This document shows positions 9,099 to 19,640 of a stretch of DNA of 64,000 bases, piece after piece (position 1 is the stretch's first letter; the number at the start of each line of letters is the position of its first letter). Where the stretch lies: positions 5,038,282 to 5,102,281 of the forward strand of contig CM030933.1 of NCBI GenBank assembly GCA_018136815.1. The letters are read 5' to 3'. The position numbers and the translations under genes were made by a program. Source of the DNA: Isochrysis galbana. Taxonomy: Eukaryota > Haptophyta > Isochrysidales > Isochrysidaceae. The notes beneath the pieces are model-generated. The model worked only from the letters and a program-made list of their open reading frames with translations, made no database searches and had not been told where the DNA came from.

Positions 9099-10068
9099 GA
9101 GGCCGCCTGCCAGGCGCCTGGAACGCATCTCCGCACATATTCGCCCTGCTGCACTATTTGAGCTCGGGCACTCGCACGGTTCCCTGCCTGGCGGCCGAGG
9201 AGTCAGGCTGCAGCGCCTTCCGTCCCGCAGGCAGCTGACGCAGCGCGCTACGGTTAAAGTAAGTGACGCGACAGACACGAGCACTCCCTTCGCATTAGCC
9301 GCTTTTGTAGATTTAGGCCGCGGAGCTCCAGCTCTTGGCGCCGTTGGCAGGCGGCAGTATTTCCCCGTGGAGCGCAGGCGCGCGCTTTTGAGCCGGTGGT
9401 CCTAGTAAGGGCCAGAGGTGCGGCGCGGTCGTGTCCAAGTAGGGAGTCCCACATCGCGTCAGTGCCGAGAGTTGGCATGGGGATCGCCACGGGCATCGGC
9501 TCGAGGCGTAGCAAGGGACGACCATGATACGGGGTGTCCACCGTGGCGGCGGGCGGCCTTTCGCGCGACGCAAAGCCACCGAAATGGCGACGTTCCACTC
9601 GAGCTCGCGAGAGCAACACACAGCCTTCTGGCGACGAGCGGCTGTATCTAGGAAGTGGGTGCGTGAACGCATCTGGACGAAGTGATGATGATTTTGGTGG
9701 TCGGTCGGTCGATGAGACGTGCAGAGTTTTTTGTTGTGTACGTGCGTGCGTGCGTGTGTGTGCGAGTGTATGTGTGATTTGCGATCAGAGCACGTGCCCA
9801 TGACGTACAGTTGCCGTGCATGAGCGGGCGCATTCCGTCGGTCAATCATGCACCGATCTAGCAGGAGTCCATGTCTGCATGCGGCATGCTCAGAGACAAG
9901 AGAGGACATGCCACATGCCCTACGATCCTACGATGGCATAGCGGCATAGCCGTTTGATTGCTGGGGCTCCAACCGCGACATTGGTGGCTTATTCAGCCAA
10001 TGAGTAGCGAGGCCAGGCATCTCTTGATGGCAATCATAAAGCATCGCTCAGCGTTTGTAGCCCTTCAA
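9099..10068. other. Intergenic, no gene seen
   Basis: 3' flank of the LETM1-like gene. The only feature is a GTGC/GTGTGT-type microsatellite near 9735-9775. Confidence 0.5.
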
Positions 10069-10885
10069 CCTACTTTTATAAGTGGGGGACAATGGGGGCC
10101 TCGCGCCCCCCTCTCTCCATCGCGGACACCCCCCGAGGCGGCTTGCCTTCATTTGGTCTCCTTTCCCTCAGGGTTTCTTCCCCTCCCGTGGGGACTCTCA
10201 CCCTACGATGAGCCCCCCCCACGGGCACCCCGAAGGAGAGGCCCAGGAGCACCACGTACGCGACGAGAACGGCGTCGCCTTGGCTCGGCATGAGGGCGCG
10301 CCCCGAGAGGGCCTGGTAGACGCCCACGCCCAGCACGGCCCCCGGGGTATAGCGCAACGTCTCTTCGACTACCAAGTCGACAGACCACACCCCTCATCGG
10401 GATACCTAGGCATCCTTGCATGGAGGTATATTTTAACGGACTTCTATAACGTCCACTACGGGAACGCCGAGGCAAGATCGGTAAAAGCCATCCTGAAAGC
10501 CATCTTCTCGAGGTACCACATCTGCTAGTCACTAGTCAAAGCGAAACTAGGTTTCTTCCAACGCCTGAAGACTCAGAGGGAACGATTAGGACTACACGCT
10601 CCGAGCAACAAACACCTGCGCAAAATGATCACCTCCTTGTAAACCGTCGACCGTCGACAGCAGGAGTTCAACTTAGAGATCTCGAACGCCTTGACACAGG
10701 TAGCGTTGGATCTGGGCATCAGAAACATAACATAACTCACTTGAACAAAAACGACACTCCTCAGTGACTACCTGATCCCAAGGGGGAGGAACGAACATAA
10801 TGCGGCAACACCGAACAGCGACATCACTCACTCACACCTCCCCAGTCCCGTGCCTCTGGCCGAAGCAGCGCGCGCGGCCTCCCCG
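10069..10885 (+). mobile_element. Chimeric non-LTR element: 5' stem-loop module, foreign insert, LINE 3' end
   Basis: Starts with the stem-loop CCTACTT-TTAT-AAGTGGG, then an ATGG and a GC hairpin (GGGGGCCTCGCGCCCCC). Sequence to about 10199 is shared with 33277-33477. Bases 10203-10352 are unrelated and read on the - strand as a hydrophobic stretch (LVAYVVLLGLSFGVPVGG), possibly a captured host membrane-protein exon. From 10353 to about 10734 the sequence is a decayed copy of the C-terminal LINE ORF2 (DRPHPSSGYLGI, then WRYILTDFYN), with stops. It ends in the LINE 3' UTR motif GGCCGAAGCAGCGCGCGCGG at about 10858. Confidence 0.7.
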
Positions 10886-10887
10886 CC

Positions 10888-11400
10888 CCTCGTTTCCGAT
10901 ATGGTGCGATTCCCGTTCCAGACAAGATCGTCGACAGATCGCCCTTTGATCGTCGTCCGTCGTTGTCTGATGGGAGTGTTTGGGTTTGATTTCAGTCGAG
11001 TTATGTGAGAAAGTCGTGCGTGGGGCGAGAGTCGGGGTGTTTTCCTGGGTGTCTCTGTCCGTCGTCTTGTCGTCAGTCGTCATCCGTCGTCGCTCTCGCT
11101 CTCGTCGCTCTCGCTCTCGTAACACTCATACCCTACAACCTCGCCTCGCCTCGCCAGCCCCTGCCATCACAGCCCTCCTCACACTCGCCCTCGCCTCTCG
11201 CCGCTTGCTCGATGTCGCTTTCGCCGCCGTCCTCGCCCTCGCTCAAGCCCGCCTGCCCGCCTTCCTCTGCTGACGGGCTTCTGCCCGTCAGCACCTCTGA
11301 CCTCTGAAGCCGTCTCCTCCGCCGCGCCTGCCGCCTGCCGCCGGCATGCCTCCTTCCTCATTGCCCTCAGGCCCTATGGGCCATCACAATTCGTCAGTCG
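10888..11400 (-). repeat. Dispersed repeat B, copy 1
   Basis: About 510 bases almost identical, in inverted orientation, to 24930-25445. It carries clustered (CTCTCG)n-like sequence and a hairpin built on GACGGGCT/AGCCCGTC at about 11270-11300. It follows directly on the LINE-type 3' UTR at 10858-10885, so it may be part of a longer non-LTR element. No convincing protein is encoded. Confidence 0.7.
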
Positions 11401-11588
11401 TCACGCTCGCCCTCGCCACTGCCCGCCATCCATCCTCCCGCCATTGAGGTGGATCAACCTGTCCAACCCGCCCCGTTCCAAAAAACCGTGCCTCCCGCCG
11501 CCTACCTTCCGTACTTCCGTACCTTTTCCGGTTCTCTCCATCCCATCCGTAACCTCCAGTCCGCTTGTCTTGGGTCTTGAGTCTTGGT
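11401..11588. other. Spacer before the 11589 MITE
   Basis: No gene. Contains the degenerate GTCTTGGGTCTTGAGTCTT repeat into which the MITE inserted. Confidence 0.4.
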
Positions 11589-11772
11589 CCTACATGTGAA
11601 ACACAGGAACAGTGTTTTTTTTCGGAGGCCCAAAACATATGTTTTTCGCTGTTTTATTTCGGGCGGCCCCCCTACCCCGCACATCTGTTTTTTACACTGT
11701 TTTTTTTCGACGGCAAAAAACATACTGTTTTTGCTGTTTTATTTCTAAGTTTGGCTGTGTTTCACATGTAGG
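11589..11772. mobile_element. hAT-type MITE, CCTA...TAGG family
   Basis: Both ends carry the 18-bp TIR CCTACATGTGAAACACAG. A perfect 8-bp duplication GTCTTGGT flanks it at 11581-11588 and 11773-11780. The 184-bp interior is made of short A/T-rich motifs in both orientations (AACAGTG, ACATATG, AACAGC). Its first 43 bases match the inverted right end of the 58285-58819 element almost base for base. Confidence 0.9.
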
Positions 11773-12115
11773 GTCTTGGTCTTGAGTCTTGAGTGAGGCT
11801 AAGCCCGTCACTTTACCGCGCCGCGAGCCGCGACCCACAAAAATTTCATGAAAAATCGAGTCCAAATATACAGTGCCAGTTTCTGGTAAGCTATGGGGGT
11901 CGCGGGTCGCATTTTTATTTTTTTACCCCCTGTTTTCGAGGATCGGGGGTCGGGGTCGAATCTTTTTTAAATCGCGGGCTTGTAGTCTTGCAGTAGGATA
12001 AGCACAGCCTCAGCCGGCTTCTCCAAGAAGTTCTAAATTTGTTCCGAATAGAACTTAGTAGCAGATTCCTCTTGCCGGCAGTAAAAGAGTGATTCGCTAT
12101 TTTATGAAGACCTCC
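11773..12115. other. Spacer with a small inverted repeat
   Basis: No gene. CCGCGACCCACAAAAAT at about 11830 and GGTCGCGGGTCGCATTTTT at about 11900 form an imperfect inverted repeat, perhaps an old foldback element. Confidence 0.35.
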
Positions 12116-12127
12116 CTTCTCTCTCTT

Positions 12128-12195
<68 letters not shown>

Positions 12196-12388
12196 CCCCC
12201 CCCCCTCCCTCTCTCTCCCTCTCTCTCTCTCTCTCTCTCGCTCTCTCTCTCTACTTCCTCTCTCTCTACTCTCTCTCTATCTACTCTCTCTCTCAACTAC
12301 TCCCTCTCTCTCTACTTTCTCTCTCTCTACTCTCCCTACACTACTCTCTGTCGAGTCTCCCCATCCCTCGCTCTCTCTCTCTCTCTCT

Positions 12389-12451
<63 letters not shown>

Positions 12452-12561
12452 TCCTCTCTCTCTCTCTCCTTCCTCTCTCTCCCCCCCCCCTAATTCTCTC
12501 CCCCTGCTCTCTCCCCCTTCCTTCTTCCTCTCCGCCCCCGCTCTCCCTGCACACTCGCTCG
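12116..12561 (+). promoter_or_regulatory. CT-repeat leader before the ferredoxin-like gene
   Basis: About 440 bases of (CT)n with C-runs, ending roughly 10 bases before the ATG at 12562. Interpreted as promoter/5' UTR by analogy with the other genes. Confidence 0.5.
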
Positions 12562-13766
12562 ATGCTGAGCAGCCTCCCGCTGCTCTGCTCGTCAAGCGCC
12601 GGCCTCTTCCTGACAAGCCGCGCGATTGGAGCGGCTCGCACCACGCCCCTTCGCCTCGGCCTTCTCGATCCGTACGAGGAGCAGCTCTCCAAGGTCTACG
12701 AGGGCCTCGAGGCTTCCAACGACCCTTCACTCCCCTCTCACACTCAGATAGAGCTCGATGAGCAAGGGGAGCCCGTGCTCGCCCGCTTTACGTACGTGGA
12801 TGAGAACACGTGCATCGGATGCAAGAATTGCGCGCTCGTGGCGAGGAACACATTCCTCATCGAGGAGACGCTCGGGAAGGCGAGGGTCTTCTCGCAGGGC
12901 GGAGACTCGGACGAGCTGATTGCCGAGGCCATCGACTCGTGCCCTGTCAACTGCATCCATTACGTCTCGCACGAAGATCTGGTCACGCTGGAGACCGAGC
13001 GCGAGCAGCGCGCGGAGCAGGTCACGATCAATAACTACGGCGACTTCAAGCGCGCGTGGGTCGGCGGCACGTTTGCTCCGGCGGAGACCAAGGCCACCTA
13101 CTACGACAACCCGAAGCTAGGTACGTGCCACCCGAGCGCCATCCGCAGATACGCTTGCGGCTCTGCACCTTCCGCCGCACGCTCAGCCACCACGCACTGC
13201 CCGACTTGACCTGCGCCGCCGCCGCCGCTTCTGCAGGCGCGCGCTGCACCAACTGCCCTTCTCGCGGGTGCAAGGAGTGTCCGATGTTTGGGGTCGGCGA
13301 GAACCCGGTCTACCTGCAGCGCCTCGCCGAGCGCGAGGCCAAACGACAGAAGTCTGGCCAAGCCGCGGAAGAGCAAGCGCTCAAGGAGCGGTCGGCGATC
13401 GTCGACCAGCTCGTCTCGGCCGAATACGCCGTCGCGCAGGAGGTCGTTGTGTACGATGCGGCCATGGCATCTAGCACAAGGCCCCGTGCCAACAGCGAGG
13501 TGCCCACAGCGGAGGCCGAACCCTCTACGGAGCGCGAGCTTGGTTGGGTTGGTGGGCCGGTCGACGACGGCGCGCAGGCCTCGGGGGGGAAGGCGGGCGC
13601 ACTAGCGGATGTTTCCGCGATGGATCTCATCTTTGCTGACGAGTTCGGCGAAGAGCTGGAGGGTGTCGCTGACACGCTCGCTGGGTTGGACATGGCCTCC
13701 GAGAAGTTATTCAGCGAAGAGTACGGCGGCATATTGGATGAAGGTGACGGGAGCGGTGAGAAGTGA
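12562..13766 (+). CDS. Ferredoxin-like 4Fe-4S protein, probably plastid-targeted (two exons)
   Basis: Exons 12562-13120 and 13237-13766, joined in phase across a 116-nt intron (G|GTACGT...TTCTGCAG|GC). The product is 362 residues. Residues 1-30 (Ser/Leu/Arg/Ala-rich, almost no acid) look like a transit peptide. The core has CIGCKNC (Cys84, 87, 90), AEAIDSCP (Cys127) and VNCIHYV, the pattern of the single-cluster ferredoxins attached to plant and algal plastid proteins, where a [4Fe-4S] cluster carries electrons. Exon 2 adds a second Cys group (CTNCPSRGCKEC) that could bind zinc or another cluster, then a long acidic low-complexity tail. The electron partner is unknown. Confidence 0.8.
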
Positions 13767-14921
13767 GATAGCGCCACATGACGCCGACCCGCCGCACATG
13801 TCGTTGTTGGCACTGCCCGACAGTCATATTTCCTATGGAGGCCCGTCGCATTTCTGCGTAGCAGTAGGGCCTCTCTTCATCGCCACGGCCGCCGTTGTTG
13901 GGCGACTGTGGCAGGGTGGATGAGCATCGCAACCGGAGACCTGGCCTTCCGGAAGCTGTGTCGCTCCACGCAGACCAACGTGATCCATGCGATGGCAGAC
14001 GGTCGGGCGGCGGGCCCGTACACACAACGGCTGGTCCGCTTATAGGATTTGATAGCCTCTTAAACCAATCGGGCCGGCGGCTGCCGGCGTACGCATGCGC
14101 GACACTTAGTGTTGGGAGGGGCGCGAGCTTAGGCGATCAGCTTCGCTGTCTCCGCCGAGGTGTGCCCTAAAGTGTGCGTACGTAGCAGGCCTCCGAGAAG
14201 GGCGGCGTGCCGTACTATGCGACGCCTCACCCATATTAGTGTTGCCTCCGTCATCCATCACGGTTGCGGCCCCTCTGTTTAGCTGTTTGGGGCGCAGTCA
14301 TATTTGCATGTGTACATTGTAGTAGTATGTACTGCATCAAAAGTGCAGTCGTTGCCTTTCCGGTGTGTTAAAAAAAACTTGTAATATTCTCGCCTCACGC
14401 GTGGCGGCACTGGGGTACGCTTTCGTAGCCACGCCCATTCCCCTTCCTCACCCTCTGGCACGAATCGGGCAGACCCATAGGGTCTGAGGGCAATGAGGAG
14501 AGAGGCATGCCGGCGGCAGGCGCGGCGGAGGAGACGACTTCGGAGACGCTGACGGGCTGAAGCCCGTCAGCAGAGGAAGCCGGGCAGGCCGTCCTTCAAT
14601 TCGCGTTCCGTGCCACTTTCCCGTCCATTTCACATGCCCGTCATTTGCCCTCCCCGTTTTCCCGATGAGCCCGTTCCGGGCTCCCCCGCGGCGGGGGGGG
14701 GGGGGGGGGGGGGGGGGGGGGCGAGGCATACGCATCTTGCCGAAACCGTTTTATGCGCATCCGTGACGGCGCGTGGAAACTTCCATGCACACGCACGGCG
14801 TCCCCGCGGGGGAGGCCCAAGCATACGCATCTGGAGAAACTCCAGAGTCCTCCCCCCAGACTTCTTTCACCACCGTCACCACCCCACTCTCCTCTTCCTC
14901 CTCCTCCCTCGCTCTTTCGCC
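13767..14921. other. Intergenic, holds a repeat-B piece and a long G-run
   Basis: No intact gene. It contains the repeat-B fragment at 14480-14600, a run of 29 G at 14693-14721, and a CT-rich stretch from about 14845 that leads into the small ORF at 14922. Confidence 0.5.
14480..14600 (+). repeat. Dispersed repeat B, short copy
   Basis: Matches the first part of 24930-25445 in the same orientation, including the perfect hairpin GCTGACGGGCT-GA-AGCCCGTCAGC at about 14549-14572. Confidence 0.7.
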
Positions 14922-15125
14922 ATGGGCCAGTACTTTGTCTTCCTCGCCAAGCGACTCGGTCACCGCACCTACGAGGAGATCCGCGGCCCAGCCCTCAAGT
15001 TCTGCGAACACATGGAGGAGGGCATAAGCGGCGCCATCCTGGCGAAGTGTCGTTCCGTCAATTGTGGGACATCAGTCGATTTGAGCGATCGAATGTCCAC
15101 AATTGTATATGGAGCAGTATTTTAA
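14922..15125 (+). pseudogene. Truncated gene start fused into repeat C
   Basis: An ATG follows a CT-rich leader (14845-14921) and opens a frame beginning MGQYFVFLAKRLGHRTYEE. The first 42 codons look like real protein. At 15047 the DNA becomes repeat C and the frame runs on into it, ending at TAA 15123-15125. I read this as the 5' end of a gene cut by the insertion. The protein family is not recognised. Confidence 0.45.
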
Positions 15126-15255
15126 AATTAAATGCAGACTAGCATAACAACTTTTTTTCTCTGCTTCCCACCGCGGTGCATGTTCCCCCCGAGGGAGACG
15201 CCGTGTCAAAGCTTTTCCCCTGTGTCTCCTCTAAAGGCCGACAACTACATAAACA
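15047..15255 (+). repeat. Dispersed structured repeat C, copy 1 (3' truncated)
   Basis: Starts GTGTCGTTCCGTCAATTGTG. It shares over 200 bases with 52389-52610 and, inverted, with 42750-42969. A long stem is formed by CAATTGTGGGACAT and ATGTCCACAATTG (one bulge), with an inner TCGAT/ATCGA pair. The copy stops after GACAACTACATAAACAC. Confidence 0.75.
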
Positions 15256-15858
15256 CTGCAGAGAGGCGAGGCGCTCCTGGTGCGACCAGGTGAGGCGCAA
15301 GGCGGAGTGCCAGCCATCCGCTAACGGATGTCTGACGGCGACAACGGCGCACGCCTCCAGAAGAGGTGTAACAGGCCGGAAACATACGTTAAACGAACCC
15401 CCTCTGGTGAGCAGATTCAGGAGCGCTCACCAGAAAAAGAGGAGAGAGAGAGAGAGAACGAGGACTCGAGGGTCAAAACACAATTCGGACTCCGGCTCGG
15501 ACTACAGAGTAAAATCCAGTGCCCTCGCGAGTCCTGCCTCGAGTCTCGCGAGGCAGCGCCGAAGGACGCTGCAGGACGCGCTGCGGGACACCGCTTAAGG
15601 ACACGGGGGGGGGGGGCGCTGAGAGACGCTGGGAGACGCTGAGGGACGCTGGGGAACGCTGAGGGACGCGCTGGGGGACGTTCGCGCGGGGGGCTGAGGG
15701 AAGAGAAGACGGCGTCTCAACGCGCGGACGCGGAAGAGAGCCGCCGTCTCGGCGCGCGGAGGGGGGGGAACAGCGGAGGGGAAGGGGAGGAGCGGAGGGG
15801 GGGGAAGGGGAGCAGAGGGGGGGGGGGGGGAGAAACTGCCGAGGGGGTGAGATCCCAA
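15256..15858. other. Intergenic purine-rich spacer
   Basis: From about 15540 it consists of GCTG(A/G)GGGACGCTG-type short repeats and G-rich sequence. No gene is seen. Confidence 0.4.
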
Positions 15859-16330
15859 CACTGACCCAATTCTCCCTCACATTGACGTATTTTTCCCGGC
15901 CTGGCCCAGGAAAATCAGGGAGCGGAGGGAGGGGAGGGAGGAGAGCTGCGGAAGGAGGGGGAACCGCGGAAGGGGGGGAATCACCACACTGACCCAATCC
16001 TCCCTCACATTCACGTATTTTTCCCGGCCTGGCCCGGGAAAATCAGGGAACGGAGGGAGGGGAGGGAGGAGAGCTGCGGAAGGGGGGGGAACTGCAGAGG
16101 GCAGAGGGGGGTGAATCACCACACTGACCCAATCCTCCCTCACATTCACGTATTTTTCCCGGTCTGGCCCGGGAAAATCAGGGAATGGAGAGGGGGGAGG
16201 GAGGAGACTGCAGAGGCGGTGAGAACTGCAGAAGGGGGAAGGAGACTGCAGAGGCGAGGGGGAACTGCAGAAGGGAGGGGGAACTGCAGAAGGGGAGGGA
16301 GGGAATGCAGAGAGGGGCCCAGTTCTGTTA
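15859..16330. repeat. Three tandem units of about 130 bp, each with a palindrome
   Basis: CACTGACCCAAT begins units at 15859, 15987 and 16122 (spacing 128 and 135). Each has CCTCACATT(C/G)ACGTATTTT followed by a hairpin, TTTTCCCGG...CC(C/A)GGGAAAA. A decayed array of shorter GGAACTGCAGA(A/G)G units follows to about 16320. Confidence 0.8.
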
Positions 16331-16560
16331 CCTGCATTTCTTACCTTAAACGCGTGGGCAATTACCGTAACGGTAAAAATAAAACTCAAATCTTCGAATT
16401 TCGAGACGAAAATCGGCGGACCAGGATCTGAGCCCAGGGAGAATCCGGATCTGCACGCCTTGAGTGACGAAGACGAACATAGAAGACGATATATAACGAC
16501 GAAGGCACGTACCCATGCCGAAATATTCATGCCCGGAGGCCTGAATACAACACAATAAGA
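16331..16560 (+). repeat. Dispersed repeat E, copy 1
   Basis: Shares a diverged stretch with 27815-28030: TACCTTAAACG, then GT.AC.G..AAAA.AAAA.TC.AAT, then GGA.C.GAG.CCA, then a terminal GAATATTCATGCC-type string (here AAATATTCATGCCCGGAGGCCT). Nature unknown. Confidence 0.4.
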
Positions 16561-17009
16561 AACAAGAAACCACCCCCCAGCGGGCGGAGCCCGAGGGGAC
16601 AAGAAAGCTTTAGAAGCTTTTCACTGCTGTTTTCTTAATGGTGCACCCATACTGTATTTCCCATCTCTCTAGGCTTGGTAGTGCGGCCGTGCGAACCCCT
16701 CTAATAATAGAGTATTATAGTAAAGAGGTGTCAAGGAGGAAGGATAAGGAAGGGAGAGAGGACACAAAGTAGGAGGTCGAGATAGAGGGCAAAGATCAGG
16801 ATAAGAGAGACACCATGAGGAGGAGAAGGAGAGGAGAGAGAAAAGAGAGGAGGGTGAGACGTAATGAAATGGATCGGGGGAAGAAGCGAGGCTTGGTCGA
16901 ACAGATCTGAAGTGAAGCAGAGAATATTGGAGGATACTAACGGGAAATTAGAGGAGAGAGGGTCTGGAGAAGAGAATAGAGAGGGGGGGGGGCGGGGGGG
17001 GGGGGGGGG

Positions 17010-17063
<54 letters not shown>

Positions 17064-17602
17064 AGAGACTGAGAGATGATGATTACGAGAGAGAGGGGGA
17101 GAGAGAGAGGAGAATAATTATACTTTAGTCAAGAGAGAGAACGAGAGAGAGAGAGAGAGAGAAATCTGAGGAAGAGGGGAAAAAACAGACCTTCACATCT
17201 TTTCGGAGGCACCGCGTGTAGAGAGAGGGAGAGATTGAAGGAAAGGAGATAGAGTCTCTTACTGGAGAGAGAGAGAGAAAAAAGGGGAAGAAACAACAGA
17301 AAGAGAAGGAGTCGCTCGGGGTGGGGGTGTGTGGAGGGAGGGAGAGAGAGAGAGAGAAGACAAAAAAATAGAGAGAGAGAGGAGGGGGAGAGAGAAGGAG
17401 GGAGGGAGGGAGAGGGAGAGGGAGAGGGAGGGAGAGGGAGAGGGAGAGGGAGAGGGAGAGGGAGAGGGAGAGGGAGAGGGAGAGGGAGAGGGAGAGGGAG
17501 AGGGAGAGGGAGAGGGAGAGGGAGAGGGAGAGAAGGAGACGAGAGAGAAGAAGAGAGGAAGAGGGGTGGGAGGGGTGGAGGCTCTGTCTGCTGGGCACAA
17601 CG
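16561..17602. repeat. Purine-rich region with (GA)n and (GAGAGG)n before the ABHD17-type gene
   Basis: About 16730 onward is GA-rich, with G-runs at 16983-17011, pure (GA)n at about 17011-17060 and a perfect hexanucleotide (GAGAGG)n array at about 17410-17535. It ends 60-70 bases before the ATG at 17603. Unlike the other leaders, this tract is purine-rich on the coding strand. Confidence 0.7.
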
Positions 17603-18765
17603 ATGGGCTGCGTGATGTCCACCGCGATCGCTTGCTTGCTGTGCAACCACGGCTGTTCCATCGGCTCTGTCGTCTCGGGCTTCGCCTTCTTCCCTCCCTC
17701 TCCGCCTTCCTACTCTCTCCTTGAGGGATCTGCTCCCGAAGAAGGATCTGAAGAGACTTCTTCCTCTCTCTCTCTCTCCTTCACACACGCCGAGCACGCG
17801 CGTCTCGCAGCTCGCATCGCTGCCACCGCCGCAGACGCAGGCGTCAAGCTAGAGGCGCGCACCGTACCCACACGCAGGGGTCAGACCATCGCGCTTCTCC
17901 ACTGTGTCCACCCGGCTGCGAGCGCAACGATCCTGTGGTCTCACGGCAACGCGATGGACATAGGCGAACTCTACTTCTTTCTCGTCCAGCTCTGCCTCCA
18001 CCTGCGCGTCAATGTTGTCGCGTACGACTATTCGGGCTACGGCGCCTCGACGGGCAAGCCCTCCGAGGCAAACTGCTACGCCGACATCCAAGCAGTGTAC
18101 GAGTACATCTGCGGGTGGGTCAGCCGCGCGCGCACTGCCACCGCCGAAGCGCGTCCTCACCCTCGTCCACCCTTGCTGCAGATGCGGGGTGGATCCGGCG
18201 ACACAGCTCGTGGTGTACGGCCAGTCCGTCGGGTCAGCGCCGTCGCTCTGGCTTGCGACGCGCACGAAAGTTGCGGCGGTAGTACTTCACACGCCGCTTC
18301 TTTCGGGGCTTCGGGTGCTGATCCCGCCCCACGGTGGCTGCTGCACGGTGCGCCGTGCGCCCATTCGCCACGCGTGCCGTCCCGCGCAGCGCCGACTGTC
18401 ATCTGCTCACCCGCGCACGCCAGGTGGCCGGCTGCTGCTCGCCAACATGCGTCTATGCTCTCTGCGACCCCTTCCCCAACCGCAAGCGGATTGGAAACGT
18501 CAAGTGCCCCGTGCTGCTCATGCACGGCACTGCCGACACGACCGTCGACTGCTCTCACACACACAGCCTGTATAAGCGCTGCCCGGAGCACCTCAGACAC
18601 GAGCCGTACATCCTTCCGGGCGCGGGACACGATAACCTCATCGAAGCAAACCCGCAGCGCTACTTCCAGACACTCCGTCGCTTCATCGCAGATACGTGCG
18701 GCCAGCCGCAGCAGCAGCGGGACCGACCGATCGCACCGGTGCCACCCGTCCTCGGCGCGCACTAA
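17603..18765 (+). CDS. ABHD17-type alpha/beta hydrolase (putative protein depalmitoylase), three exons
   Basis: Exons 17603-18114, 18182-18347 and 18424-18765 (introns 67 and 76 nt, both GT-AG; the second is less certain) give 339 residues. The N-terminus MGCVMSTAIACLLCNHGC has Gly2 and five Cys, as in ABHD17 proteins, where palmitoylated N-terminal Cys anchor the enzyme to membranes. Then come TILWSHGNAMDIG (oxyanion region), VAYDYSGYGASTGKPSEAN, the nucleophile elbow GQSVG (Ser186), VVLHTPLLSGLRV, HGTAD (Asp264) and GAGHDN (His295): a complete Ser-Asp-His triad. In animals this family removes palmitate from membrane proteins; that role is inferred from the family. Confidence 0.85.
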
Positions 18766-19418
18766 TCGGCGCACACCGTGTGCAGCCAGGTCGCACCCGC
18801 CGTTACGAGGCCGCTTGGAGCGGCTGTTGCACACGCTAGGTCGGGCCACCCCGGCTACGAGCCGAGCGCGAGCACTGGATCCTCCAGGCGACCGACCGCA
18901 TATTCACTCCGCTCGCCGTCCATCGCTGCGTCTAAAGCCTCATGACTCGCGCCTTCCGTGGTCGTAGCACCCGCCGCCTTGCCCATTCGCGGGCGGCACG
19001 GCCACGCGATAAAAGCACCTCGTATCAGGCGCGACGGCACTGACCGCTGCATGCTGCAATGCCCCTTGCTGTGTCGCAACTCCTGTACTTGGCTTGATTT
19101 TCCCTCTCTCATGCTTGACGGGGCTTGTTGCCGCCACACGACAGCTATCCCGTGTCCCTGTGATCTCCACCCACCCCGCCCACCCGCACTTTCTAATCTT
19201 GTTTCATGCAGTGACTTATGCGCGATGTGCGCTCCCTGTGGTGAGGGTGCCTCCTCTAGGTTTGCCAGCCGCATCTTCGGCGCCGTTTGGCCTCTGTCTT
19301 TTGTGGTCATCGGCGTCGTGGCCATGTGTCATGTGTAGCTCATCGCCGGTAGGACGCGCTTTGCGTGTTGGCGCGCGCGGCGGGCTCGTCGGTGCTCTTG
19401 TTTTGCAGCTACTTGCGT
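18766..19418. other. Intergenic, no gene seen
   Basis: 3' flank of the hydrolase gene, with no feature beyond ordinary GC-rich sequence. Confidence 0.45.
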
Positions 19419-19640
19419 CAACTAACTTTATAGTTGATTGCGAGACAGCAACGGCGTCCCACCGGGATGCCCATTATCCCCACTCGCAATCCTCCTCACC
19501 GCGGAAGCCCTCACTCGGGCAATCAATAAAGACGACGACATTAACCCTTTACTGCCGGCTCCGGCAAGCACCAATTTTGGCGCTTCGGATCCGTCATTTT
19601 CTGCAGGTGCCCAAGGGATAATGCCTGTGTAAGAGGGATA
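19419..19640 (+). mobile_element. Short element: 5' stem-loop joined to a reverse-transcriptase fragment
   Basis: CAACTAACT-TTAT-AGTTGATTG at 19419-19440 is the stem-loop found at the start of the other non-LTR elements. It is followed at once by a frame encoding GVPPGCPLSPLAILLTAEAL, the reverse-transcriptase motif around the GxPQGxxxSP block. The fragment is 30-35 codons and diverged from the 33702 LINE (there GMPQGCPLSPLAFLLVAEGL). It looks like an internally deleted element. Confidence 0.6.

Noticed and set aside
15859-16330. CRISPR-like array
   Set aside because: Units of about 130 bp without short spacers, in a eukaryotic context.
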